From: CAWBRT01 sp963832365
GTDB lineage: Bacteria > Acidobacteriota > Terriglobia > Terriglobales > Acidobacteriaceae
Reading direction: 5' to 3'
Assembly (NCBI GenBank): GCA_963832365.1
Contig: CAWHUL010000016.1
Coordinates: forward strand, 124,001-188,000
DNA: 64,000 nt
Shown: piece after piece, positions 37,658 through 46,849 of the stretch
How the letters are laid out: every line of letters begins with the position of its first letter
Position numbering within the stretch: position 1 is the stretch's first letter
Program-made: the position numbers and the translations under genes
Notes under the pieces: model-generated
The model's input: the letters and a program-made list of their open reading frames with translations, nothing else
Told to the model about the DNA's origin: nothing
Databases searched by the model: none

Positions 37658-40270
37658 ATGAGCAGCGAACTTTCCACGCCTCTAATGCGGCAGCATGCCG
37701 CAATCAAGAAACAGCACCCAAGCGCGCTGCTGTTCTTTCGCGTGGGAGATTTTTACGAGTTGTTCTTCGACGACGCGATTGTGGCGTCGCGTGAGTTGCA
37801 GATTACGCTCACCTCACGCAACAAGGAAAAGGGCATTGCCATTCCGATGTGCGGCGTCCCCTACCATGCCGCCGAGGGCTACATTGCCAAACTTGTCCGC
37901 AAGAGCTACAAGGTGGCGATTTGCGATCAGGTGGAAAACCCAAAACTGGCAACCAAACTGGTGCGGCGCGAGGTCACGCGCGTGCTCACCCCCGGCACCG
38001 CCGTGGACGCGCAGATGGGATCGGAGGAGAACAACTTCCTCACCGCGCTCGCCCGGCATGACGACCGGGTGGGATTTGCCGCGCTCGATCTTTCGACCGG
38101 GGAGTTTCGCGTCACGGAGTTTCGCGGTCCCGACGCGGAGCGCCGCACGCTGGAGGAGATGCAGACGCTGCGTCCACGGGAGTTGCTGTTTGCCTCTTCC
38201 CTTCCGCTATTCGCGACCGCTTCCGGCAGTCGTCCGAGCGCGAAACTGGCGGCGGCCTCGGCCTCGACGCCGCAACTTGCGGCCGCCGACTTTGCCGGCT
38301 TTCGCTGGGCCGAAACTCCACTGGAAGACTGGATATTCGCTCCGGACTACGCCATTCCACAGCTCGAAAACCACTTCGGAGTGCTCTCGCTGGAAGGTTT
38401 CGGGCTGGCCGATCGGCCAGCCGCGGCCTGCGCCGCCGGAGCCATTCTCCACTACGTCCGCAGCACGCAACGCGGCACTCTCGACCATATCGACCGCATA
38501 GGATTTTACGAGCGCCAGAGCTGCCTGGTGCTCGACGCGGTTACGGTGCGCAATCTTGAACTGGTTGAGCCCTTGTTCAGCGGCACCAGCGACAGCGTTA
38601 CGCTGTTCCGCGCCATCGACAAGACGGTCACCCCGATGGGCAAGCGCCTGCTCCGCGCCTGGATGCTGCGGCCCTCGCTCGACGCCGCGGAGATCAATTC
38701 GCGCCTCGATGCCGTGGAAGCCGCCACCGTCGATACCATCGCCCGCGAGGAGCTGCGCCGCTCGCTCGACGGCATTCTCGATGTCGAGCGCTTGCTCAGC
38801 CGCGTCACGTTGGAGGCGGCAAACCCCCGCGATGTGCTTGCGCTGGCCGCTTCGCTCTCGCGTGTGCCCGGCGTGCGCGCGCGCCTTGGGGCCTTCGCCG
38901 CGCAGCGCTTGCGGGAACTGCATGCGGCTCTGGATGAATTGACGGATCTGCGCCAGCGTATCGAGACGACACTCGTCCCCGAGCCTCCCATCCTGTTGAA
39001 CGATGGCGGAGTGATCGCAGCCGGAGTGGATTCCACTTTGGACGAGTTGCGCGACCTGAATCGCAACAGCAAGCAGTACATCGCGCAGATCGAAGATCGA
39101 GAACGCCGGCGAACCGGCATCAACTCCCTCAAGGTTCGCTTCAACTCCGTCTTTGGTTATTACATCAGCGTTACGAAAGCCAATTCGGGCCTGGCTCCGG
39201 CGGATTACGAAAGAAAGCAGACGCTTGTAAATGAAGAACGGTTCACCACTCCTGAACTGAAAGAATACGAAACCAAGATATTGGACGCGCAGGAGCGGAT
39301 CGTCGAAATCGAGCGCCGACTCTTTGCCGAGCTGCGGTCGAGCATCGCCGCTGAAGCCAAGAGAATCCGTCAGACGGCGCTGGCGCTCGCTGAGGTCGAT
39401 GTGCTCTCCTCGCTGGCTTCGCTGGCGGCCGCGCGAAACTACTGCCGCCCGGTGTTCGACGACAGCGGCGACATCGAGATTATCGAGGGCAGGCACCCGG
39501 TCATCGAGCAGCCCGAGCTGACCGGCAGCAACGAGCGCTTTGTTGCCAACGATCTCTACCTGAACGGCGGCTCGCATCTGGTGATGATTCTGACCGGCCC
39601 GAATATGGGCGGCAAGTCGACCTATCTGCGGCAGACCGCTTTGATCGTGCTGCTGGCACAGATGGGATCGTTCGTGCCGGCTACGCGTGCACGGCTCAAC
39701 ATCGTGGACAGGATCTTCACGCGGATCGGTGCCAGCGACAATCTTGCTCGCGGCCGCTCCACCTTCATGGTGGAAATGACGGAAACCGCCGCCATCCTGA
39801 ACACGGCCACGCCGCGATCCCTGGTTCTTTTGGACGAGGTTGGGCGCGGAACTTCGACCTACGACGGCTTGGCGATTGCATGGGCCGTGGTTGAGCACCT
39901 GCACGCCCGCACCCGCGCACGCACGCTGTTTGCCACCCACTACCACGAGTTGACCGAGTTGGAGTCGTTGCTGGAGAGCGTTAAAAATTATCACGTTGCG
40001 GTGAAGGAGACGGGCGGCAATGTGGTTTTCCTGCGCAAGGTGGAACCAGGCGCGGCTGACAAGAGTTATGGCATCGAAGTCGCAAAGCTCGCCGGACTGC
40101 CCCCGGAGGTGATCGCCCGCGCCCGCGACGTTTTGGCCGAACATGAATCGGCGGAGCACCAGGCCAGCGGGCATCTCGGACAACGACGAAAGCTGATCCG
40201 GAGGTACAATTCACGATGTTTACGCCACTATCGCGGAAGATTGTGGACAGAATTCGAGAACAAATATTGA
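37658..40270 (+). CDS. mutS: DNA mismatch repair protein MutS (C-terminal tail frameshifted)
   Basis: The open frame of 870 residues carries all MutS domains: the mismatch-binding FFRVGDFYELFFDDA with the Phe-x-Glu reading motif, connector, lever and clamp, and the ATPase with Walker A GPNMGGKSTYLRQTA near residue 647 and Walker B LVLLDEVGRGTST. It recognises mismatches and starts repair with MutL. The tail is abnormal: after HQASGHLG the frame diverges into an unrelated end. Adding one G at about 40178 and one A at about 40263 restores a MutS-like tail (EVQFTMFTPLSRKIVDRI, then IDRLSPLAALNLLNELK) ending at 40331. These look like homopolymer deletions; if real, the tetramerisation tail is lost. 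ATG at 37658 fits the family start. Confidence 0.96.
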   Translation: MSSELSTPLMRQHAAIKKQHPSALLFFRVGDFYELFFDDAIVASRELQITLTSRNKEKGIAIPMCGVPYHAAEGYIAKLVRKSYKVAICDQVENPKLATKLVRREVTRVLTPGTAVDAQMGSEENNFLTALARHDDRVGFAALDLSTGEFRVTEFRGPDAERRTLEEMQTLRPRELLFASSLPLFATASGSRPSAKLAAASASTPQLAAADFAGFRWAETPLEDWIFAPDYAIPQLENHFGVLSLEGFGLADRPAAACAAGAILHYVRSTQRGTLDHIDRIGFYERQSCLVLDAVTVRNLELVEPLFSGTSDSVTLFRAIDKTVTPMGKRLLRAWMLRPSLDAAEINSRLDAVEAATVDTIAREELRRSLDGILDVERLLSRVTLEAANPRDVLALAASLSRVPGVRARLGAFAAQRLRELHAALDELTDLRQRIETTLVPEPPILLNDGGVIAAGVDSTLDELRDLNRNSKQYIAQIEDRERRRTGINSLKVRFNSVFGYYISVTKANSGLAPADYERKQTLVNEERFTTPELKEYETKILDAQERIVEIERRLFAELRSSIAAEAKRIRQTALALAEVDVLSSLASLAAARNYCRPVFDDSGDIEIIEGRHPVIEQPELTGSNERFVANDLYLNGGSHLVMILTGPNMGGKSTYLRQTALIVLLAQMGSFVPATRARLNIVDRIFTRIGASDNLARGRSTFMVEMTETAAILNTATPRSLVLLDEVGRGTSTYDGLAIAWAVVEHLHARTRARTLFATHYHELTELESLLESVKNYHVAVKETGGNVVFLRKVEPGAADKSYGIEVAKLAGLPPEVIARARDVLAEHESAEHQASGHLGQRRKLIRRYNSRCLRHYRGRLWTEFENKY

Positions 40271-40363
40271 CCGGCTGAGCCCCTTAGCGGCTCTGAACCT
40301 CCTTAACGAATTGAAGAAGCAGCTAGACTAGCTTGACGATTACCATTCCGTGAAGGACTTCCA

Positions 40364-40933
40364 ATGCCAGAAGATGAATACAAGCCTCTCTTGGACCGCG
40401 ACAGATTGGCCGTGGAGGTCACGCAACATCTCTCAGCGCACGTTGAACTCATTCGGGATGTAACCAATTACGGCACTTGTTTGATTCCCCGCTGCCTCGT
40501 GTCCAGCAATCGAACTCTAAAGGACCTGATCGTAATCGCAGTCCTTCTGCGACAGCTAGTGGCGATGTTGGATGCTTCGGAAGTGTTGATTTCGAGCGGA
40601 GCCGTTTACGCCTCTAATCTTCAAGTCCGCGCGATTTTTGAAGCTGCGGTATATATTGAATGGACTCTGGGTAGTGATGGCGACCGGAAGGCGGTCCATT
40701 ATTACGTGCGCAACCTGAGACAGCAGCGGGTGTGGGCGGCTCGCTTGTTACCCGGCTCCGTTGAGGCTCAGGAGTTCGGTTATTGGCGGCCGGCTTGGCG
40801 GACTGATACCGAAATCGAAAAGGGTAACCGATCGAACCGCACAGTTCTTTTGCGGTTCGCCCGTATTCGTGTTAGAAAGACTTCCGATGGCAATCAAGTC
40901 CATTTCGCGTTCCGGGGCCTCCCAGGACCTTGA
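40364..40933 (+). CDS. Hypothetical protein (DUF5677-like), 3'-truncated
   Basis: The 189-residue frame starts MPEDEYKPLLDRDRLAVEV and has the ASNLQVRAIFEAAVYIEWTL segment seen in DUF5677-type proteins (RSLFEAALYL-like) whose function is unknown. That family is usually near 300 residues. Here the similarity-like part fades after about residue 130, and the frame then runs 47 bp into nagZ. Lower GC content and the abrupt loss at the nagZ boundary suggest an acquired, truncated gene. Match to DUF5677 is by eye and needs a profile search. Confidence 0.5.
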   Translation: MPEDEYKPLLDRDRLAVEVTQHLSAHVELIRDVTNYGTCLIPRCLVSSNRTLKDLIVIAVLLRQLVAMLDASEVLISSGAVYASNLQVRAIFEAAVYIEWTLGSDGDRKAVHYYVRNLRQQRVWAARLLPGSVEAQEFGYWRPAWRTDTEIEKGNRSNRTVLLRFARIRVRKTSDGNQVHFAFRGLPGP

Positions 40934-42053
40934 GAGATCGGTCGGTCAGCTCCTTATCTTCGGCTTCGATGGCACCGAACTCTCCACGCGCCTGAAGACC
41001 ACGATTGGCGCGCTTCAGCCCGGCGGCATTATTCTTTTCGCCAGAAACATCGAATCTCCACGGCAGACTCACGCGCTGTTGCGTTCGGCGCAACACCTGG
41101 TGGAAGGCAAAATGTTTCTGTGCGTCGATATGGAGGGCGGCACGGTCGACCGGCTGCGCGATGTGGTGGCGCCCGCCCCATCGGTCGCCGAGGTCGCCGC
41201 CAGCGAGCGCCCGCAACTCTTTCGAGAGCACGGCAGAGTGATCGGCAAGGAAGTCTGCGCCCTCGGCTTCAATGTCGACTTTGCACCGGTTCTCGACCTT
41301 TCGTCCGATGCCTCACGGCCCGTCATGCGGTCGCGCACAGCCTCCAGCTTTCAGGACGAAACTATTCTCTATGCGCGCCACTTCCTGCGCGGACTGCGCG
41401 AATGCGGCGTTCTCGGGTGCGGAAAGCATTTTCCCGGCCTGGGAGAAGCCAGCCTCGACAGTCACCGGGAACTTCCCGTGGTGCTCAAGTCATGGCGGGA
41501 ACTTTGGCTCGAGGACCTGGGGCCCTACCGGACATTGAAGCGCGATTTGCCGTTTGTGATGGTGGCGCACTGTGCCTATCCCTCGGTGACAGGCGACAAA
41601 ACGCCGGCCTCGCTTTCGCACAAATGGATCACCGAAGTGTTGCGCCGCAAGATCGGTTATCGCGGGCTCATCATCTCCGATGACCTCGAGATGGGCGGCG
41701 TTCTGGCGGCAACGGATATTGGCGACGCAGCCGTTGGGACGATTCGGGCCGGGGCCGATATTTTTCTGGTTTGCCATAAGGAAGAGAACGTCTGGCGCGC
41801 GTTCAGCACGGTGCTTGCAGAGGCCGAGCGCGACTATCGCTTCCGCCAGCAGGTGGAAGCCGCTGCCGAACGTTCGCGACGGTTCAAGCAATCCAGCCCC
41901 GCGCTGAATCGGCCGGCGACTCCAGCGCCGACGGACGCGGCAATCGACAAGCTGCGTTGCGAACTTTGGGAGCTCGGCGAAAAACTGCGCCTGGCAGCCG
42001 AAGCCAAAGGCGCTGCTGTGTGGACGGAAGCAGCTCCCGGTAGCTTATCCTGA
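40887..42053 (+). CDS. nagZ: Beta-N-acetylhexosaminidase NagZ (glycoside hydrolase family 3)
   Basis: The protein of 388 residues is a single-domain GH3 enzyme. It has QLLIFGFDGTEL, GGIILFARNIE, the substrate-binding GCGKHFPGLGEASLDSHRELP (catalytic His loop of NagZ) and the nucleophile Asp in IISDDLEMGGV. NagZ removes N-acetylglucosamine from anhydro-muropeptides in the cytoplasm. ATG at 40887 was chosen because the protein homology starts there; the longer frame lies in the truncated upstream gene. It is followed 16 bp later by anmK, so the two form a peptidoglycan-recycling operon. Confidence 0.94.
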   Translation: MAIKSISRSGASQDLERSVGQLLIFGFDGTELSTRLKTTIGALQPGGIILFARNIESPRQTHALLRSAQHLVEGKMFLCVDMEGGTVDRLRDVVAPAPSVAEVAASERPQLFREHGRVIGKEVCALGFNVDFAPVLDLSSDASRPVMRSRTASSFQDETILYARHFLRGLRECGVLGCGKHFPGLGEASLDSHRELPVVLKSWRELWLEDLGPYRTLKRDLPFVMVAHCAYPSVTGDKTPASLSHKWITEVLRRKIGYRGLIISDDLEMGGVLAATDIGDAAVGTIRAGADIFLVCHKEENVWRAFSTVLAEAERDYRFRQQVEAAAERSRRFKQSSPALNRPATPAPTDAAIDKLRCELWELGEKLRLAAEAKGAAVWTEAAPGSLS

Positions 42054-42069
42054 GGATCGGGGTCGGCCA

Positions 42070-43209
42070 ATGATCGTTGCGGGCGTTATGAGCGGCACAT
42101 CGGCGGACGGCGTCAATGTCGCGCTCGTTCGCTTGCAGGGACGCGGACTACGCACGCGCTTGCAGTTGCTGGCGCACCGTGAGTACCCATACCCGCCGCG
42201 GATACGAAGCGCCGTGCTCGCCGCCATGAACGCGACAGGCGCCAGCGTCGCCGAGCTGGCACGTCTCAACTTCCGGCTGGCCGAAGTCTACGCCGACGCC
42301 GTGCAGGTTACCGCGCGGGAGAGCGGATTTGCTTGCGATCTCATCGGCTGTCATGGTCAGACGATTTATCATCAGGGCGATCCGCGGCCTTACCTCGGCC
42401 AGCCAATCTCTGCCACTTGGCAAACCGGAGAGGGTTCGGTGCTGGCGGCACGGCTGCAAGTCCCAGTGGTCTCCGACTTCCGTCCGGCAGACATGGCCGC
42501 CGGAGGCAAAGGCGCGCCGCTGGTTCCGTTCCTCGACTACCTGTTGTTTCGCCATGCGCGGCGTGGACGCATTCTGCAAAACATCGGCGGCATCGGCAAC
42601 CTTACAGCGATTCCCGCGGGCGCAACACCGGAGCAGGTCATAGCGTTTGACACTGGTCCCGGCAACATGGTGATCGACGCCCTCGCTAAAGAGCTGTTCG
42701 GCAAGCCGTTTGATCGCGACGGCGCATTCGCCGCGCGCGGCGTGGCCAACCGGCAGGTGCTCACGGCCCTGTTGCGTGCTCCGTTCTTTCGCCGCACCCC
42801 GCCCAGGACCGCCGGACGCGAACAGTTTGGCCGCGAGTTCGTCAGCCGATTTCATCGCCTTTGCCGAGGGCTGGGCAAGCACGACATGATGGCGACCGCA
42901 ACCGCGTTTACGGCCGAGTCCATCGCGGCGTCCGTGCGCACGGTCTCCGAGGCGGCCCGCTTTCACGACTTTTTTGTCTCCGGCGGCGGAACTCGCAACG
43001 GCACCCTGATGACCATGCTGGCCGACCGCCTGGCCGGGTTCGGAATGCGCATTTCCACCACCGATGAGCAGGGACTGCCCTCGGAAGCGAAAGAGGCCGT
43101 TGCCTTCGCCGTACTCGCCTACCAGACCTGGCATCGGCAACCGTCGAACGTTCCCTCGGCAACGGGCGCCGTGCGTGGGGCTATCCTCGGCAAGATCAGC
43201 TATGTTTAG
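42070..43209 (+). CDS. anmK: Anhydro-N-acetylmuramic acid kinase
   Basis: The 379-residue protein opens VAGVMSGTSADGVNVALV, the phosphate-binding signature of AnmK, and carries GCHGQTIYHQG, the metal or sugar-binding FDTGPGNMVIDAL and the ASKHA ATPase fold. It phosphorylates and opens 1,6-anhydroMurNAc to MurNAc 6-phosphate, returning murein sugar to metabolism. Starts 16 bp after nagZ and overlaps the next gene by 8 bp, which suggests tight cotranscription. Confidence 0.95.
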   Translation: MIVAGVMSGTSADGVNVALVRLQGRGLRTRLQLLAHREYPYPPRIRSAVLAAMNATGASVAELARLNFRLAEVYADAVQVTARESGFACDLIGCHGQTIYHQGDPRPYLGQPISATWQTGEGSVLAARLQVPVVSDFRPADMAAGGKGAPLVPFLDYLLFRHARRGRILQNIGGIGNLTAIPAGATPEQVIAFDTGPGNMVIDALAKELFGKPFDRDGAFAARGVANRQVLTALLRAPFFRRTPPRTAGREQFGREFVSRFHRLCRGLGKHDMMATATAFTAESIAASVRTVSEAARFHDFFVSGGGTRNGTLMTMLADRLAGFGMRISTTDEQGLPSEAKEAVAFAVLAYQTWHRQPSNVPSATGAVRGAILGKISYV

Positions 43210-44791
43210 GCCGGCAGCGCGAAACACATGTCTGAGGCGCCCCACATTTGCCGAAGTCAGCAGACTTGGGCGTTTCTGTTTTGCGCTGCTCATCTCTGCC
43301 GCCACATTGCTGGGCGGACTTTCCTGCGCGCCCGCCGCTCCCGGCAATGAAGTGGTGATGATCATTGAAAGCAGTCCCACGAACCTTGATCCCCGCGTTG
43401 GCACCGACGCGCAGTCGGAGCGCATCGACAAGCTGCTGTTCGACGCCCTGTTGCAACGCGACGAGCATTTCAATTTGCAACCATCGCTCGCCGAGCGCTG
43501 GGAGATCCCCGACCCGCGAACCTACGTGTTTCATCTTCGGCGCGGGGTGCGCTTTCATGATGGCCGTCCGCTCACTTCCGCCGATGTGAAATGGACCTTC
43601 GACTCGATTCTGAGCGGCAAGATCCGCACCACCAAAGCGAGCACTTACCGCGACGTGGAGAGCATCGAAGCGCCCGACGATGCGACTGTTGTCTTTCACC
43701 TGCGCGAGGCTAACTCTTCCCTGCTCTGGAACCTTTCGGATGGCGCGAGCGGCATCGTGCCGCGCGACTCCGGCGAAGACTTCAACCGCGCGCCTATCGG
43801 CACCGGCCCATTCCGCCTGGCGAGCATGGAGCAGGACCGCCAAGTGACCATCGTGCACAACGAGCATTACTGGGGCAGCGCCCCAACGCTTCCGGCCGTG
43901 CGCTTTATGGTGGTGCCCGACGCCACCACGCGCGCCCTGGAGTTGCGCAAAGGCAGCGCCGATATTGCCATCAATGCGCTGACCGCCGACACCGTGCTCG
44001 CCTTGCGCGACGATCCGGCGCTGGCGACCGTGACCGCCCCCGGCACCATCTACGCTTATCTGGCGTTCAATTTGCGCGATCCGATTCTGCGCGACGTGCG
44101 GGTACGGCAAGCGCTCGCCTATGCCATCGATCGAGAGGCGATCATTCACTACCTGCTGCGCGATCTGGCAAGGCCGGCGGCGAGCGTGCTGCCGCCAGAG
44201 CATTGGGCATTCGATGGCGAGGTCGCCCGCTATCCGCACGATCCCCGGCGCGCACGCGAGCTTCTCGATCAGGCTGGATACGCGGCTGCCAGGGACGGTT
44301 ACCGCTTTCATCTGAACATGAAGACCTCGACCGAGGAATCCACGCGCCTGCTCAGCGCCGTTCTTCAGCAGCAACTACGTGAAGTGGGCATCGCGCTCGA
44401 TATCCGCAGTTTTGAATTCGCCACGTACTACGCCGACATCACTCGCGGCGCATTCCAACTTTTCTCCTTGCGCTGGATCGGCGGCAACGAGGACCCCGAC
44501 ATTTTCGAGGACATTTTTGCCTCCACCAGCACTCCTCCCAGGCGGGCCAATCGCGGCTATTACTCCAACCCGGAAGTCGACAGGCTCATCGACGATGCTC
44601 GCGCCTCGGTGGACCGGCAGCGGCGCAAGACCGACTACGGTCGAATCCAGCAGATCGTGGCACGGGAGCTCCCTTACATCAATCTCTGGTATTTCGACAA
44701 CGTGCTGGTACACTCGCGCCGCCTGCGCAACGTGCGCCTCAGTTCCTCCGGCAATTACGATTTTCTTAAGACGGCGGAGTTGGTGCCGTAG
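43202..44791 (+). CDS. ABC transporter substrate-binding lipoprotein, family 5 (peptide-type)
   Basis: The 529-residue protein has a lipoprotein signal (FCFALLISAATLLGGLSCAPAA) and the SBP_bac_5 fold: ESSPTNLDPRVGTDAQSERI at the start, LAERWEIPDPRTYVFHLRRGVRFHDGRPLTSADVKW, and RQALAYAIDREAI. Such proteins bind oligopeptides or murein peptides for ABC import. Because its ATG lies within the anmK stop region and after nagZ, I infer it binds murein peptide or muropeptide released at the wall (MppA-like). No permease genes are adjacent; it must use one encoded elsewhere. Confidence 0.88.
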   Translation: MFRPAARNTCLRRPTFAEVSRLGRFCFALLISAATLLGGLSCAPAAPGNEVVMIIESSPTNLDPRVGTDAQSERIDKLLFDALLQRDEHFNLQPSLAERWEIPDPRTYVFHLRRGVRFHDGRPLTSADVKWTFDSILSGKIRTTKASTYRDVESIEAPDDATVVFHLREANSSLLWNLSDGASGIVPRDSGEDFNRAPIGTGPFRLASMEQDRQVTIVHNEHYWGSAPTLPAVRFMVVPDATTRALELRKGSADIAINALTADTVLALRDDPALATVTAPGTIYAYLAFNLRDPILRDVRVRQALAYAIDREAIIHYLLRDLARPAASVLPPEHWAFDGEVARYPHDPRRARELLDQAGYAAARDGYRFHLNMKTSTEESTRLLSAVLQQQLREVGIALDIRSFEFATYYADITRGAFQLFSLRWIGGNEDPDIFEDIFASTSTPPRRANRGYYSNPEVDRLIDDARASVDRQRRKTDYGRIQQIVARELPYINLWYFDNVLVHSRRLRNVRLSSSGNYDFLKTAELVP

Positions 44792-44853
44792 ACAGGCGTC
44801 TACGGCCATCGTGTTACCATCGAAAAGCTTAGGAAACTCTGGAGCCGCGCAGC

Positions 44854-45651
44854 GTGCGCATTCTCTTTATCGGCGACATCTTTGGCAGACCCGGCCGGAC
44901 GATCGTTCGCGATCACGTCCGCGAGCTGCTCTCTCAGCACAACATCGACCTGACCATCGCCAATGGCGAGAACGCCGCGGGCGGCTTTGGCATCACTCCG
45001 CAGATTGCCGAGGAACTCTTCGACCTGGGCGTCGAGGTCATCACCACGGGCAATCACGTCTGGGACAAGCGTGAGCTGATCGAGTACCTCAACACCGGCC
45101 TCAGCAAACCGGACAGTATGGCCCGCAGAATCCTGCGTCCGGCCAACTTTCCGGCGGGTTCGCCTGGAACGGGCGTGTATGAAGGCACGACGAGGGGCGG
45201 CGTTCGCTATGCCGTCATGAATCTTCAGGGCCGCGTCTTCATGGGAAACATTGACGACCCATTCCGCGCCGCCGACGACCTGCTGACGCGGATTACCTCG
45301 AAAGTCATCCTGCTGGACATGCACGCCGAAGCCACTTCCGAGAAGGTCGCACTCGGCTGGTATCTCGACGGCCGCGTCACCGCGGTCATTGGAACGCATA
45401 CCCACATTCCCACCGCCGATGAGCGCGTGCTGCCGAAAGGCACCGCCTACCAGACCGATGTCGGAATGACGGGGCCATGGAACGGCGTCATCGGGATCCA
45501 AAAGGAATTGATCATCGGCCGTTTTCTGAACAACATGCCGACCCGGTTCGAAGCGGCTAGCGGCGATACACGCCTGTGCGCGGTGGTCATCGACTGCGAC
45601 GCGCAAACCGGGCGTGCCAGCGCCATCGAGCGCATCATGATTTGCGATTAG
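44854..45651 (+). CDS. ymdB: TIGR00282 family metallophosphoesterase (YmdB-like)
   Basis: The protein of 265 residues starts (GTG) RILFIGDIFGRPGR, then NGENAAGGFGI, TTGNHVWDKRELIEY and GTHTHIPTADERVL; these supply Asp, Asn and His ligands for two metals. YmdB of Bacillus hydrolyses 2',3' cyclic nucleotides and affects biofilm and sporulation decisions; substrate in acidobacteria is not known. A GGAG site is nine bases before the start. The gene follows the peptide-binding lipoprotein on the same strand with 62 bp between. Confidence 0.93.
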   Translation: MRILFIGDIFGRPGRTIVRDHVRELLSQHNIDLTIANGENAAGGFGITPQIAEELFDLGVEVITTGNHVWDKRELIEYLNTGLSKPDSMARRILRPANFPAGSPGTGVYEGTTRGGVRYAVMNLQGRVFMGNIDDPFRAADDLLTRITSKVILLDMHAEATSEKVALGWYLDGRVTAVIGTHTHIPTADERVLPKGTAYQTDVGMTGPWNGVIGIQKELIIGRFLNNMPTRFEAASGDTRLCAVVIDCDAQTGRASAIERIMICD

Positions 45652-45699
45652 GCGCGTCGCTCAGAAACCAGCTCAGCCGGATATGCATCTCAATTGAGG

Positions 45700-46017
45700 A
45701 TGAGTGAGCCGGTGACAACATCAGGGCGAAAGATAATTCAAAACTTCGTCACCTTGGGATTCGTGATCCCTTGCCTGCTCCTTCTTGTGATGATCATTGG
45801 AAACGTAAGAGTCCAAGGAGGGTGGAAATGGGTGCTGCTAATACCATGGCCCACATTTCTTCTGTTGATGTTAGGAGAAGGCGGAGGGCTCATTGGTCAG
45901 GTGTTTGCTTTTTTGATTTCTGTAGGAACTAATGTACTTATCTACGGCTTGCTAGGGGTCCTGGTGTCCTTCTGCTATCGTCGATTCATCGCTCCCAGGA
46001 CAGGATCGAGTCATTGA
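45700..46017 (+). CDS. Small hypothetical membrane protein
   Basis: The 105-residue protein has three hydrophobic segments (about 11-31, 40-57 and 67-92) and a basic C terminus. It is less GC-rich than flanking genes, indicating possible recent acquisition. No family is recognised. ATG at 45700 was preferred to TTG at 45694; only a weak GAGG element is nearby. Confidence 0.5.
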   Translation: MSEPVTTSGRKIIQNFVTLGFVIPCLLLLVMIIGNVRVQGGWKWVLLIPWPTFLLLMLGEGGGLIGQVFAFLISVGTNVLIYGLLGVLVSFCYRRFIAPRTGSSH

Positions 46018-46045
46018 GTAAAGGAAGAGTGCAGGCAGACCAGTG

Positions 46046-46792
46046 ATGGACCTCGAAACTGGAACTTTAACGTCGCCTTTTGCCTGGGACTGCTTTGACG
46101 CCTATCTGTTTGACATTGACGGCACGCTGCTGAACAGCCGCGATTGGGTTCATTACAACTCCTTTCATAGCGCGCTTCGCCAGGTTTGGAATTGCGAGCT
46201 GAAGATCGACGGAGTTCCACTGCACGGCAACACCGATATTGGCATCCTGCGCGCGGTCGCCAGCGCTGCGGGAGTCTCTGCGGAGGAATTCTCCAGAAAG
46301 CTACCGCGGGCAATTTTGACCATGCAAGCCCAGGTGGGCCGCAACGTCGCCCTGCTGCGCACGGAACTTTGTCCCTCGGTCAGCGAACTTCTCCAGCGGC
46401 TGCACTCCACGGGAAAACTGCTGGCGGTGACCTCCGGCAATCTGGAACCAATCGGATGGGCAAAGCTGCGCGCGGCTGGCATCGCCAGTTTCTTCAGTTT
46501 CGGATCCTTCTGCGGAGGATCAATGGGAAGACGCAACGGGACGAATACCGGCGCCGAGACCCGCGTCGATATCTTTCAGCATGGCTTCGACGAAGTCCGG
46601 CGGCGCTTGGGAAAAGATGCCCGCGTGTGCTTCGTTGGCGATACGCCCGCCGACATCCTTGCGGCCCGCTCGGTGCGCGCCTCGGTGATCGCCGTAGCCA
46701 CCGGAATTTTTGACATGGAGACTTTGCGGCAAGAACAACCCGATCTCTGCCTGCCGGGTTGCGCCGCGCTGATGGAGCGCCATCGACCATAA
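46046..46792 (+). CDS. HAD-superfamily hydrolase (phosphoglycolate phosphatase-like)
   Basis: The 248-residue protein shows HAD motif I DAYLFDIDGTLLNSRDW, motif II TSGN, and motif III RVCFVGDTPADILAARS with the acidic pair. A helical cap lies between motifs I and II, as in Gph and related phosphatases. It dephosphorylates small phosphorylated metabolites in the cytoplasm; substrate unassigned. Residues about 155-170 (GGSMGRRNGTNTGAETR) look less conserved and could mark a local error. It starts 28 bp after the small membrane gene; GTG at 46043 is an alternative start. Confidence 0.88.
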   Translation: MDLETGTLTSPFAWDCFDAYLFDIDGTLLNSRDWVHYNSFHSALRQVWNCELKIDGVPLHGNTDIGILRAVASAAGVSAEEFSRKLPRAILTMQAQVGRNVALLRTELCPSVSELLQRLHSTGKLLAVTSGNLEPIGWAKLRAAGIASFFSFGSFCGGSMGRRNGTNTGAETRVDIFQHGFDEVRRRLGKDARVCFVGDTPADILAARSVRASVIAVATGIFDMETLRQEQPDLCLPGCAALMERHRP

Positions 46793-46849
46793 ATTCCCGC
46801 CGGCTTCGACCGTTTCTCGACAGCCTGCTGATCGCTTACAATCGGGAAG

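Noticed and set aside
38207..40183. A 658-codon minus-strand open frame
   Set aside because: Antisense to mutS; composition (His/Arg/Gln-rich) is typical of a shadow frame and no family features are visible.
40761..40886. N-terminal extension of NagZ
   Set aside because: It overlaps the truncated upstream gene and has no family similarity; the family start is at 40887.
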